DNA of 64,000 nt, taken from assembly GCF_000025265.1 (NCBI RefSeq), contig NC_013739.1, positions 5,318,001 through 5,382,000 on the forward strand. Reading direction: 5' to 3'. The DNA comes from Conexibacter woesei DSM 14684 (GTDB lineage Bacteria > Actinomycetota > Thermoleophilia > Solirubrobacterales > Solirubrobacteraceae). The notes under the pieces were generated by a model. The model ran no database searches. It saw only the letters and a list, made by a program, of their open reading frames with translations, and was not told the origin of the DNA. A program made the translations under genes and the position numbers. How positions within the stretch are numbered: the stretch's first letter is position 1; every line of letters starts with the position of its first letter. Below, in pieces: positions 1 through 8,043 of this stretch.

Positions 1-647
1 CGCGAGCGCGGCGTCGCGGTGGGCGACGGGGTCCTCGACCTCGCCCTGCTCCTCGTGGACTCTGCCGATCGCCGCCATCGCGCCGATCGCCGCGGCGGAC
101 GCGAGCTGCGCGGCGACGTCGTCGGGCGTCGTGCCGAGGTCGCGCGCGATCGCGTCGCCCAGCAGCCGCTCGGCCCGCTCCATCTGCCGGCGTTCGTACG
201 CGCGCAGGTTCTCGTCGCTCTCGATCACGCCGCGCCGGGTCCGCTCGCGGGCGTGCTCGTGCTTGTCGCCGAGATCGTCGAACAGCTCGCCGATCCACGA
301 GCGCAGCGCGTCGACCGCGTACTCGCCGGGACCGCGGTCGCGCAGGCGCTCCTCCAGCCGCTCCATCGCGTCGGCGGAGTGCGGGAAGACGAGGTCCTCC
401 TTCGCCGGGAAGTAGGCCGAGACGGTGCGCGGCGAGACGTCGGCCGCCTCGGCGATCTGCGCGATCGTCGTCGCGCGGAAGCCCTGCGCGTCGAAGAGGT
501 CGAGTGCGACGCGCGCGATCGTCTCGTAGGTCCGCCGCTTCTTGCGCTCGCGCAGCCCCGGCTGGGCCGCGGCGTGCCGCGCCACCGCGGCCAGCGGCGA
601 GGCCGGCAGGACCGCTGCGTCGACGTCGGCGAACTTGTCGCTCATGG
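1..647 (-). CDS. TetR/AcrR family transcriptional regulator (C-terminal end cut by window)
   Basis: The reverse strand from ATG at 647 encodes at least 215 residues and runs off the left edge. After about 30 residues comes a basic segment (RERKKRRTYETIARVALDLF) and then a classic TetR helix-turn-helix (FRATTIAQIAEAADVSPRTV) ending in the usual AYFPAKEDL turn. The C-terminal part is a helical ligand-binding domain. It is divergent from the MMPL exporter that starts at 790, so it is probably its local repressor. A TAGGCT -10-like box (654-659) lies six bases before the ATG, which suggests a leaderless transcript. The ligand is unknown. Confidence 0.9.
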
Positions 648-699
648 CGCGAGCCTAGCGATCCGCTGCATTGGACGAACTTCTACCCGCATTGCGAAG

Positions 700-714
700 T
701 TGCATGAGCTGCAA
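700..714. promoter_or_regulatory. Candidate TetR operator in the tetR/MMPL intergenic region
   Basis: TTGCA-N5-TGCAA is a perfect 15-base dyad located between the divergent TetR (647) and MMPL (790) genes. A related ATTGCGAAGTTGCA stretch overlaps its left side. Position and symmetry fit autoregulation by the adjacent TetR protein; binding itself is inferred. Confidence 0.45.
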
Positions 715-789
715 TCTTACAGCCTCTGTGATACCGTCCCCCGGCGCTTCAGGCGCCTCCTCCGCCCTCGCCCACCACCAGGAGCACGG

Positions 790-2997
790 ATGTCGTCCTT
801 CCTTGCGCGCATAGCGCGCGCATTGACTCAACATTGGAAGCGCAGCCTCGTCATCGCGATCCTCGTCGTGATCGCGCTCGGCGCACTCGCCGGCACGGCG
901 AGCCAGCCGCCCGACGACTTCGACGTCCCGGGCACCGAGTCGCAGCAGGCGACCGACCTCTTCCGCGATCATGCTCCCGCGCTCGCGGGCATCGACGCGA
1001 CGCTCGTCTTCACCGTCCCCGACGGGAGCACGATCACCGCGCCCGAGTCGAGAGCGGCGATCGACAGAGCGCTGGCCGACGTCAGAAGACTCGACGGCGT
1101 GATCGAGGTCGGCGACCCGTTCCAGCGCGTCGCGGCCGAGGGCAACGCGTTCGCGGACCGCCTCGCGACGACCGACGTCCGCTACGACCTCGAGTTCGGC
1201 GACGTCAGAGCCGAGAACGGCAGAGAGCTGCAGAGCACCGTCGACGACGCGCTCAGAGGCAGCGACGTCGACGTCGAGATGCGCGGCATCGTCGTCGACG
1301 TCGCCGCCGAGCAGGACGTGCCGGTCGGCGAGCTGGTCGGCATCGCGCTCGCGATCGTGCTCCTGACGTTCCTGTTCCGCTCCGGCGCCGCGATGTTCGC
1401 GACGCTCGTCGGTGCGCTGATCGGCGTGGTCGTCGGTCAGATCCTGCTCGCGATCCTCGCCGACCCGCTCGGCCTGCCGAGATTCGCCGGCGTGATCGCG
1501 ATGATGCTCGGGCTCGGCGCCGGCATCGACTACGCGCTCCTGATCGTCGGGCGATACCGAGAACAAGCCGCAGCAGGGGACTCGCCCCCAGACGCGTCGG
1601 CGAAGTCCGCCGCGACCTCCGGCGCGTCCGTCGTCGCCGCCGGCCTGATCGTGATCGTCGCGATCGCCGGCCTGCTCGTGGTCGGGATCCCGATGATCGG
1701 CAAGATGGGTCTCGGCGCCGCGATCGCCGTCGCCTGCGTCGTCGTCTCCTCGCTGACGATCCTGCCGATCATGATCGGCGCGCTCGCCAAGCGCCTGAAG
1801 CCGAAGAAGCCCGAGCACGTGCTGCCTTCGCCCGCGTTCGCGCGCTGGGCCGAGCTGATCACGAAGCGCCCGTGGGTGTCGATCGCCGCCGGCGTCGCGA
1901 TCCTGCTCGCGTTCGCGATCCCGGTCACCAGCATGCACCTCGGCCAGCCGGACGACGGCAACCAGCCGGAGTCCAAGACGCAGCGCCAGGCGTATGACCA
2001 GCTGTCGACGGCGTTCGGGCCCGGCTCCAGCTCGCCGTTCTTCGTCGCGATCGACGTCAGAAGAGGCGACGACCAGAGAGCCAACCTCGACAGACTCGCG
2101 TCGGCTCTGAGAGTCGACGGCGTCGAGAGCGTGTCGCCCGCCGAGCTGTCGAGAGACGGCGAGATGGCGACGATCTTCGTGACGCCGACGACCGCGCCGC
2201 AGGACCAGGCGACGACCAGACTCGTGCACAAGCTGCGCGACGACGTGATCCCGCCGGCGGTCGCAGGCACCGACCTGAAGGTCTACGTCGGCGGCCAGGT
2301 GCCGGGCATCGAGGACTTCTCGGCGAAGGTCGCCTCGCGCCTGCCGCTGTTCATCGCGATCGTGATCGGCCTCTCGGTGCTGCTGCTGATGGCGGCGTTC
2401 CGCTCCGTCTGGGTGCCGCTCGTCTCGGCGGTCTTCAACCTGCTGTCGATCGGCGCCGCGTACGGCGTCGTGACGCTGGTGTTCCAGAAGGGCTGGGGCG
2501 CGAGTCTGCTCGGCGTCGACTCCGGCGTGCCGATCATGTCGTTCGTCCCCGTGATGATGTTCGCGATCCTGTTCGGGCTGAGCATGGACTACAACGTCTT
2601 CCTGCTCTCCCGCATCCGCGAGGCGTACCACGAGGGCGACGGTCCGCGCGAGAGCGTCATACACGGCGTCTCGCGGATCGGCAAGATCATCCTGTTCGCC
2701 TGCCTGATCATGGCGTCGGTGTTCCTCGCGTTCGTCTCGCAGCCCGACGTGATCGCGAAGATGTTCGGCCTCGGCCTCGGCCTCGCGATCCTCATAGACG
2801 TGCTCGTCGTGCGGCTCGTGATCGCGCCCGCCGTCGTGCAGCTGCTCGGCGACAAGGCGTGGTGGCTGCCGACCTGGATGGACCGCCTGCTCCCCAACAT
2901 CTCGCTCGACGGCCACGAGGTCGACGCGCAGACCGAGGCGGAGCTGGAAGCCGCGATCAAGCAGCAGACCGGCGAACACGAGAAGGTCACCTCCTAG
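790..2997 (+). CDS. MMPL/RND-superfamily membrane transporter
   Basis: A 735-residue integral membrane protein of the MMPL family (proton-driven export of lipids or hydrophobic compounds). It has a first membrane helix at about residues 17-38, a large extracytoplasmic loop (about 38-175) and a helix bundle, and the same layout is then repeated, giving the 12-helix RND fold. The conserved GIDYALL and SMDYNVFLL segments carry the proton-relay Asp-Tyr pairs. The ATG at 790 has AGGAG at 780-784. The reading frame continues upstream to base 19, but that part lies over the opposite-strand TetR gene and is not expected to be coding. Arginine codons in the two external loops are mostly AGA, while helices and cytoplasmic parts use CGC. 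Confidence 0.92.
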   Translation: MSSFLARIARALTQHWKRSLVIAILVVIALGALAGTASQPPDDFDVPGTESQQATDLFRDHAPALAGIDATLVFTVPDGSTITAPESRAAIDRALADVRRLDGVIEVGDPFQRVAAEGNAFADRLATTDVRYDLEFGDVRAENGRELQSTVDDALRGSDVDVEMRGIVVDVAAEQDVPVGELVGIALAIVLLTFLFRSGAAMFATLVGALIGVVVGQILLAILADPLGLPRFAGVIAMMLGLGAGIDYALLIVGRYREQAAAGDSPPDASAKSAATSGASVVAAGLIVIVAIAGLLVVGIPMIGKMGLGAAIAVACVVVSSLTILPIMIGALAKRLKPKKPEHVLPSPAFARWAELITKRPWVSIAAGVAILLAFAIPVTSMHLGQPDDGNQPESKTQRQAYDQLSTAFGPGSSSPFFVAIDVRRGDDQRANLDRLASALRVDGVESVSPAELSRDGEMATIFVTPTTAPQDQATTRLVHKLRDDVIPPAVAGTDLKVYVGGQVPGIEDFSAKVASRLPLFIAIVIGLSVLLLMAAFRSVWVPLVSAVFNLLSIGAAYGVVTLVFQKGWGASLLGVDSGVPIMSFVPVMMFAILFGLSMDYNVFLLSRIREAYHEGDGPRESVIHGVSRIGKIILFACLIMASVFLAFVSQPDVIAKMFGLGLGLAILIDVLVVRLVIAPAVVQLLGDKAWWLPTWMDRLLPNISLDGHEVDAQTEAELEAAIKQQTGEHEKVTS

Positions 2998-3025
2998 CCG
3001 GTCCGCACCACAGCGACGACGTTTA

Positions 3026-3057
3026 CGGAAGGGCGGCGCGCGAGCGCCGCCCTTCCG
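3026..3057 (+). terminator. Hairpin terminator after the MMPL gene
   Basis: A perfect 14-bp stem (3026-3039 with 3044-3057) closes on a GCGA tetraloop of the stable GNRA class, 28 bases after the MMPL stop. There is no clear T-run, so this is a strong hairpin rather than a textbook intrinsic terminator. Confidence 0.7.
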
Positions 3058-3075
3058 CGCGTTAGGCTCCGTAAT

Positions 3076-3999
3076 GTGGAGCCAACCGCCGACGACGTCG
3101 AGCCGGTCGCGAACGAGACGCGCGACCGGATCATCACCGGCCTCGTGACCGTCGTGCCGGTGCTGGCGCTGGGCCTCGTCGCCTGGCAGCTGTGGGCGGT
3201 CGCGCTCGGCTGGAGCGACCTCGCCGTGCTCGCGATCATGTACGTCGCGACCGGCCTCGGGATCACGGTCGGCTTCCACCGCCTGTTCACGCACCGCTCG
3301 TTCAAGACGACGCCCGCGGTCCGCGCGGTGCTCGCCGGACTCGGCTCCGCGGCGATCGAAGGGCCGGTGATCTCGTGGGTCGCCGACCACCGCAAGCACC
3401 ACGCCTTCTCCGACCGCCATGGCGACCCGCACAGCCCGCATGTCGGCCACGGCCACGGCTGGCGCGGCGCGCTGCGCGGCCTGCTCCACGCGCACGTCGG
3501 CTGGCTGTTCATCCACACCCAGCGCGGGCGCAAGGAGCGCTACGCGCCCGACCTGATGAAGGACCCGGTCGTCGCGTTCGTCGACCGCACGTTCATCTGG
3601 TGGGCGATCGGCGGCTTCCTCGTCGCCGGCGCGCTCGGCTTCCTGCTCGGTGGGATCTCATGGCAGGCGGGGCTGACCGGGATCCTGTGGGGCGGCCTGG
3701 TGCGGACGCTGCTGCTGCACCACGCGACCTACTCGATCAACTCGCTCTGCCACTTCTTCGGCCGGCGCCCGTTCGAGACCGGCGACGAGTCGCGCAACCT
3801 CGCCTGGCTCGCGCCGCTGACGTTCGGCGAGGCGTGGCACAACGGCCACCACGCGTTCCCGACCTCCGCCCGCCACGGGGTCGACCGCGGCCAGCTCGAC
3901 CCCTCCGCCGGCGTGATCGCGCTGCTGGAGAAGTGCGGGCTGGCGTGGGACGTCGTGCGCGTCGACGAGCGCAAGCTGGAGGCGAAGCGGACCGTCTGA
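3076..3999 (+). CDS. Acyl-CoA/acyl-lipid desaturase (delta-9 type)
   Basis: A 307-residue di-iron membrane desaturase that introduces a cis double bond into long-chain acyl groups. The three histidine boxes are present: HRLFTH (about residue 73), DHRKHH (about 110) and HNGHH (about 255). Helix pairs between the boxes give the expected four-segment topology. The GTG start at 3076 follows a TAGGCT box (3063-3068) by seven bases and has no Shine-Dalgarno, so translation is probably leaderless. It is co-directional with, but separated by a hairpin from, the MMPL gene. A role in membrane fluidity is inferred. Confidence 0.92.
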   Translation: MEPTADDVEPVANETRDRIITGLVTVVPVLALGLVAWQLWAVALGWSDLAVLAIMYVATGLGITVGFHRLFTHRSFKTTPAVRAVLAGLGSAAIEGPVISWVADHRKHHAFSDRHGDPHSPHVGHGHGWRGALRGLLHAHVGWLFIHTQRGRKERYAPDLMKDPVVAFVDRTFIWWAIGGFLVAGALGFLLGGISWQAGLTGILWGGLVRTLLLHHATYSINSLCHFFGRRPFETGDESRNLAWLAPLTFGEAWHNGHHAFPTSARHGVDRGQLDPSAGVIALLEKCGLAWDVVRVDERKLEAKRTV

Positions 4000-4041
4000 C
4001 ACGGCCCGCCCGCCACGGTCAGCCGGCCCGCACGCCGCAGG

Positions 4042-5199
4042 TCACGTCAGCTTGATGTCGTACTCCTTCGCCTTGTCGCGGATGATCGCCTCGGCTCTCG
4101 CCGTCGCGGCGATCGTCGCCTGCGTGACGATCGCGCCGCCGCTGTCGTAGTCGCGCGGCGTCTGGCCGCGCTCGAACTCCTGCCACGCGAGCATCACCGG
4201 GATGTAGCCCTGCTGGTAGGGCTGCGCGTTGACGGTACCGGCGACCCAGCCCTGCTCGATGCCGGTGATCGTCGACTCCAGCAGGTCCCACGTGCCGATC
4301 GGGATCTCGCCGGGCTCGACGCCGGAGGAGCGCAGCGCGGGGATCACGCCGTTGACGTCGGAGATCGACAGGATCCCGGCGACGCCGTCGTCACCGAGCT
4401 GGCGCAGCTTCGCTCTGTAGGCCGTCTGCGCGGGCGCGTTGCCTCTCGCCGAGCCGTCGATGAAGCGCTCGTACTCGAAGTTCGTGCCGTGCAGTCTGTT
4501 CAGCTCCATCAGCCCGTCGCGCGCGCCCTCCAGCCGCATCTCGACGTTGTCGTTGCCGGGGAACGGGAGGCCGCCGAGCACGACGCCGTCGCTCTTGCCG
4601 GCTCTTCTCATCGCCTCGAACAGCACCGGCGCGAGCGCCTTCCCGCCCTCGTACTCGTCGGCGCCGATGAACGCGATGCCCAGCTCGTTCGACAGCTCCG
4701 GCAGGTTGTTGGCGTTGTTGAACATCACGAGGATCCCGTCGTCCTGCGCCTTGCGCACGACCTTCTCCAGCCCCGGGACCCACGCCGGCGTGACGAGCAC
4801 GTCGGGCCGCGCCGCGGCGGCGCGGCTGACGACGTTGACGACCGACTCGGCCGAGTACTGCGCGATCGGCACGCCGACCTTCTGGTACTCCCAGCCGAGC
4901 GTCCGCGTCGCCTCGGTGAAGCCGACGTCGAGCTGGAGGTTCCACGGCGCGATCGCCGCGAGCGCCCAGATCACCTTCTTCGGCTCGCCCAGCAGGCCGG
5001 CCGCCGCGCCGCTCGCGGCCGCGGTCGACGTGCCGCTTCCGCTCGCGTTCGCGGTCGAGACGCCGGTGTCGTCGTCACCGCCGCCGCAGGCGGACAGCGC
5101 CAGCCCGCCGATGCCGACGAGGCCGGCCGCCTCCAGGAACCTGCGGCGCGACGTACGGCGGTCCTCGCGCCCGTCGGGCGCTTCGCTTGCTCGCTCCAT
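4042..5199 (-). CDS. ABC sugar transporter substrate-binding lipoprotein (RbsB/XylF-like)
   Basis: A 385-residue binding protein and last gene of a three-gene importer operon (ATPase, permease, binding protein). The N-terminus has a Tat motif (TSRRRFLEA) followed by a hydrophobic stretch and the lipobox LSAC, so it should be exported folded and lipid-anchored. The mature part has the type-I periplasmic-binding-protein fold (alternating segments such as VLVTPAWVPGLEKVV and GIAFIGADEYEGG). The ATG at 5199 is preceded by AGGAGAGAGGG. Several arginines in the mature part use AGA. The substrate is inferred to be a sugar or amino sugar from the neighbouring kinase, isomerase and deacetylase genes. 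Confidence 0.88.
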   Translation of the reverse strand: MERASEAPDGREDRRTSRRRFLEAAGLVGIGGLALSACGGGDDDTGVSTANASGSGTSTAAASGAAAGLLGEPKKVIWALAAIAPWNLQLDVGFTEATRTLGWEYQKVGVPIAQYSAESVVNVVSRAAAARPDVLVTPAWVPGLEKVVRKAQDDGILVMFNNANNLPELSNELGIAFIGADEYEGGKALAPVLFEAMRRAGKSDGVVLGGLPFPGNDNVEMRLEGARDGLMELNRLHGTNFEYERFIDGSARGNAPAQTAYRAKLRQLGDDGVAGILSISDVNGVIPALRSSGVEPGEIPIGTWDLLESTITGIEQGWVAGTVNAQPYQQGYIPVMLAWQEFERGQTPRDYDSGGAIVTQATIAATARAEAIIRDKAKEYDIKLT

Positions 5200-5219
5200 C
5201 CCTCTCTCCTGTTGCTCGA

Positions 5220-6296
5220 TTACCCGGCGGTGCGATTGCGCGGCAGCAGCTGCCGCAGCGCCCGCGCGATCGTCGACCGGCGGTTGATCGCCACCTCGAT
5301 CGTCGCGACCAGCACGATGATCAGCCCGACGAAGAAGTCGTTCCAGTTCGCCTGCGCGCCGATCAGGACGAGGCCGTTGGCCAACATCCCGACGATCGCG
5401 ACGCCCAGGACCGCCCCGTAGATGCTGCCGTCGCCGCCCGTCAGCGCGACGCCGCCGATGATGATCGCGGCGAACACCTGCAGCTCGAAGCCGGTGCCCG
5501 TCGACGGGCTCCCCTCCAGCAGCCAGCCGCCCGTGATCGCGCCCGAGAGGCCGCACGAGAGGCCGACGAGGACGAAGCAGAGGAAGCGCACGCGACGCGT
5601 CGAGATGCCGCTCGCGCGGGCTGCCTTGTCGTTGCCGCCGGTCGCGTAGACGTGCGCGCCGAACGGCGTGAAGTGGAGCGCGAAGGCGCCGATCGCGACG
5701 ACCGCGGCGGCCCACAGCACCTCGACCGGGAAGTCGCCGATCGTGCCGTTGGCGATCGTGAAGAAGCTCGACTCCAGCTCCATCGGATAGGTGATCGGCT
5801 GCCCGCCCGTGATCACGTACGAGAGCCCGCGCAGCAGGCTGTACATGCCGAGCGTGCAGATGAACGACGGCACGCCGACGACCGTGCAGACGACCGCGTT
5901 GATCGACCCCATCAGACCGCCCGCGATCACGGTCAGGCCGGCCGCGAGCCACGGGTCCAGGCCCCAGTTCACGATGAAGACGGCCATCAGGACGGTCGCG
6001 AGGCCGTACTGCGAGCCGACCGAGATGTCGATCTCTCTCGCGATGAAGAGCATCGTCAGCGGCACGCCGACGATCAGCAGGAACGTGCTGATGCGGGCCA
6101 TGTCGTAGACGTTGTCGAGCGTCAGGAAGCGCGTCCCGAAGATCGAGAAGAAGACGAACAGCAGCGCCGCGACGGCGGTCAGCGCGGTCTGCCGGCCGGC
6201 CAGCAGGCGGCGCACGCGGTGGCGGCCGGCCGGGCGGAAGTCGGGCTCGGGCGCCGGCCCCGGCGCGGTCGCGCCGACGGCTTCGGTCACGCTCAT
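5220..6296 (-). CDS. ABC sugar transporter permease (RbsC/XylH-like)
   Basis: A 358-residue membrane permease of the BPD_transp_2 family with about ten hydrophobic segments. The REIDISVGS motif and the later segment IIIGGVALTGGDGSIYGAVLG segment (positions about 268-288) are the family signatures. Its ATG at 6296 overlaps the ATPase stop by four bases (ATGA), and the binding-protein gene starts 20 bases after its stop. It forms the transmembrane channel of the importer, probably as a homodimer. Confidence 0.93.
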   Translation of the reverse strand: MSVTEAVGATAPGPAPEPDFRPAGRHRVRRLLAGRQTALTAVAALLFVFFSIFGTRFLTLDNVYDMARISTFLLIVGVPLTMLFIAREIDISVGSQYGLATVLMAVFIVNWGLDPWLAAGLTVIAGGLMGSINAVVCTVVGVPSFICTLGMYSLLRGLSYVITGGQPITYPMELESSFFTIANGTIGDFPVEVLWAAAVVAIGAFALHFTPFGAHVYATGGNDKAARASGISTRRVRFLCFVLVGLSCGLSGAITGGWLLEGSPSTGTGFELQVFAAIIIGGVALTGGDGSIYGAVLGVAIVGMLANGLVLIGAQANWNDFFVGLIIVLVATIEVAINRRSTIARALRQLLPRNRTAG

Positions 6297-7144
6297 GGCT
6301 GGCCTCCGGCCTCTCCGGCGACGATCAACTCGACGACCTCCTGGCGCGTCGTCCGCTCCGTCACGAGGTCGGCGATCTTGCGCCCGAGGCGGAAGACCAT
6401 GATCCGGTCGGAGAATCTGAGGACGCTCTCGATGTTGTGGCTGATCACGAGCACCCCGTGGCCCTCGGCGCGCAGCTCGCCCATCAGCTCGACGACACGG
6501 CGCGACTCTCTGACGCCGAGCGCGGCGGTCGGCTCGTCGAGCAGGATCACGCGGCTGCCGCGCATCACCGCGCGGGCGATCGCGACCGCCTGCCGCTGGC
6601 CGCCGGAGAGGTCGCCGGCGAGCGCGTGCACGCTCGGCAGGCCGACGCGCATCCGGTCGATCACCGTGCGCGCCTCCTTGACCATCCGCTTGCGGTCGGT
6701 GACGACGCCGAAGCGGCGCGGCTCACGGCCGAGGAAGAGGTTGGAGGCGACGTCGCGGCGGTCGACGAGCGCGAGGTCCTGGAAGACGGTCGCGATCCCG
6801 AGGTCGTAGGCGGCCTGCGGCGAGTCGAGCGCGATCGGCCTGCCGTCGAGCCGCAACCCGCCCTCGTCCGGCGCCTGCACGCCGGAGAGGATCGAGACGA
6901 ACGTCGACTTGCCGGCGCCGTTGTCACCGACGACGGCGACGATCTCGCCCGCGTGCAGCTCGGCCGAGACGTCGTTGAGCGCGGTCACGTGGCCGTAGCG
7001 CTTGACGAGCCCGTGGGCGGAGAGGAGTGGCGGCGCACTCGTGGCCGCGGCGGTGGCGCCGGTGGTGGCGGCGCCGGTGGTGGCGGACGCGCCGTCGGTG
7101 GCGGCCGGCGCGGGCTTAGTGTAAGGAAGCTTTCCTTCCATCAT
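6293..7144 (-). CDS. ABC sugar transporter ATP-binding protein (single-domain RbsA/XylG type)
   Basis: A 283-residue cytoplasmic ATPase. Walker A GDNGAGKST (about residue 74), signature LSGGQRQAVAIARA (about 175) and Walker B VILLDEPTAAL (about 197) are intact. Only one nucleotide-binding domain is present, unlike the double-domain RbsA/XylG. The first 40 residues are Ala/Thr-rich and outside the fold. The ATG at 7144 lies six bases after a TAGGTT -10 box, so the mRNA probably begins at the start codon. A ROK-type operator (7121-7139) overlaps codons 2-8, so it serves both as coding sequence and control site. Confidence 0.92.
   Translation of the reverse strand: MMEGKLPYTKPAPAATDGASATTGAATTGATAAATSAPPLLSAHGLVKRYGHVTALNDVSAELHAGEIVAVVGDNGAGKSTFVSILSGVQAPDEGGLRLDGRPIALDSPQAAYDLGIATVFQDLALVDRRDVASNLFLGREPRRFGVVTDRKRMVKEARTVIDRMRVGLPSVHALAGDLSGGQRQAVAIARAVMRGSRVILLDEPTAALGVRESRRVVELMGELRAEGHGVLVISHNIESVLRFSDRIMVFRLGRKIADLVTERTTRQEVVELIVAGEAGGQP
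7121..7139. promoter_or_regulatory. Candidate ROK-repressor operator at the start of the sugar importer operon
   Basis: The dyad AAGGAA-N3-TTCCTT (7123-7137) lies at about +6 to +24 of the predicted transcript. On the reverse strand the 19-mer GGAAGGAAAGCTTCCTTAC matches the palindrome GTTAGGAAAGTTTCCTAAC, which I recall for actinobacterial ROK repressors, at 15 of 19 positions. A similar site precedes the ROK kinase at 10589. It is probably bound by the ROK regulator encoded at 9176-10438. Confidence 0.55.
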
Positions 7145-7150
7145 GTGGCA

Positions 7151-7179
7151 AACCTACCCACCCGCTCATGGGGTGTCAA
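7151..7179 (-). promoter_or_regulatory. Sigma-70-type promoter of the sugar importer operon
   Basis: Reverse strand: TTGACA (7179-7174), 17-base spacer, TAGGTT (7156-7151). The expected transcription start falls on the A of the ATG at 7144, giving a leaderless mRNA. Confidence 0.7.
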
Positions 7180-7199
7180 GCGCGCCGGCCGGTGTTCAT

Positions 7200-7240
7200 C
7201 GTCCTGGATTGGTGTCGTCCTGGGACACCAATCCAGGACG
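7200..7240 (-). terminator. Long perfect hairpin after the polysaccharide deacetylase gene
   Basis: A 17-bp perfect stem (7200-7216 with 7224-7240) with a 7-base loop GTCCTGG. It lies between the stop of the deacetylase gene (7252) and the importer promoter, so it can act as a terminator. Its outer arm CGTCCTG/CAGGACG and general build recur in a palindrome inside cydC (49091-49137). Confidence 0.65.
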
Positions 7241-7251
7241 GTGCCCGGCGA

Positions 7252-8043
7252 CTAGGTGGCGAGGGCCTCGGCGGCGAGCTGGCGGTGGGCGAGGAAGCGG
7301 ACCGCGTCGTCGGCCGCCAGCTCCTGCAGCAGCCGCTCCAGCGCGGCGAAGCGGTAGCCGCGGCCGATCACCTCGGGGTGCATCGTGATCGTCACCGCGC
7401 GCCGCTCGGCGGCGGCATGGGCGATCTCGCCGCGCGTCGCCTCCAGCCACGCGCCGAGCGCGGCGATCCGCCCGCCCGCGACCGCGTCGAAGCCGAAGAA
7501 CGGCCAGTCGTCCAGCGACCAATGCACCGGCAGCTCCAGGATCTCCAGCTCCCCATGGCGCTCGACGTAGGGGCGGTCGTCGCCCATGCAGCTGCTGTCC
7601 CACGCGAAGCCGGCGTCGACGAGCAGCCCGAGCGTCTCCGCGGTCAGCTCCCACGACGGCGAGCGGTAGCCGGCCGGCCGCACCCCCGCGACGTCGTCCA
7701 ACGCCGCCAGCCCCTCGTCCAGCTCGCGCGCCTGCTGCTCCAGCGGGCGCCCGAGCGACTCCAGGTGGCGGTGGCCGTGGTGGCCCAGCTCATGGCCGGC
7801 CGCGACGAGCGCGCGGATCGCGTCGGGGTAGCGCCGCGCCGTCATCCCCGGCACGTAGAACGTCGCCGGCAGCCCGAGGCGGTCGAGCACGCCGAGCAGC
7901 CGCGGCAGCCCGCGCACGATCCCGAAGCGGCCGTGCGAGACGCTGGAGAGCCCGACCCGCTCGCGCGCGTCGTAGACCGACTCGGCGTCGACGTCGAACG
8001 TCAGGCAGACGGTCGCGCCGGCAAACGCGCCCGGCCGGCTCAC
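7252..8043 (-). CDS. Polysaccharide deacetylase family protein (NodB-like)
   Basis: A 263-residue protein with the NodB homology fold, which removes N- or O-acetyl groups from carbohydrates using a metal ion. Motif 1 is the acidic pair in LTFDVDAES (about residue 17), motif 2 is HELGHHGHRH with the metal-binding histidines (about 82-91), and RSPSWE (about 130) is motif 3. There is no signal peptide, so it probably acts in the cytoplasm on imported substrate. GTG at 8043 overlaps the stop of the C45 gene (GTGA). It is the last gene of the ROK regulator, C45 and deacetylase unit. Confidence 0.87.
   Translation of the reverse strand: MSRPGAFAGATVCLTFDVDAESVYDARERVGLSSVSHGRFGIVRGLPRLLGVLDRLGLPATFYVPGMTARRYPDAIRALVAAGHELGHHGHRHLESLGRPLEQQARELDEGLAALDDVAGVRPAGYRSPSWELTAETLGLLVDAGFAWDSSCMGDDRPYVERHGELEILELPVHWSLDDWPFFGFDAVAGGRIAALGAWLEATRGEIAHAAAERRAVTITMHPEVIGRGYRFAALERLLQELAADDAVRFLAHRQLAAEALAT

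Noticed and set aside
19-789. Upstream extension of the MMPL reading frame by 257 codons
   Set aside because: It runs antisense over a well-supported TetR gene; the ATG at 790 has a good ribosome binding site and directly precedes the first membrane helix.
655-3516. Very long reverse-strand frame opposite MMPL and the desaturase
   Set aside because: Arg/Asp/His-rich composition and no domain; it is the usual frame-shadow of high-GC coding DNA.
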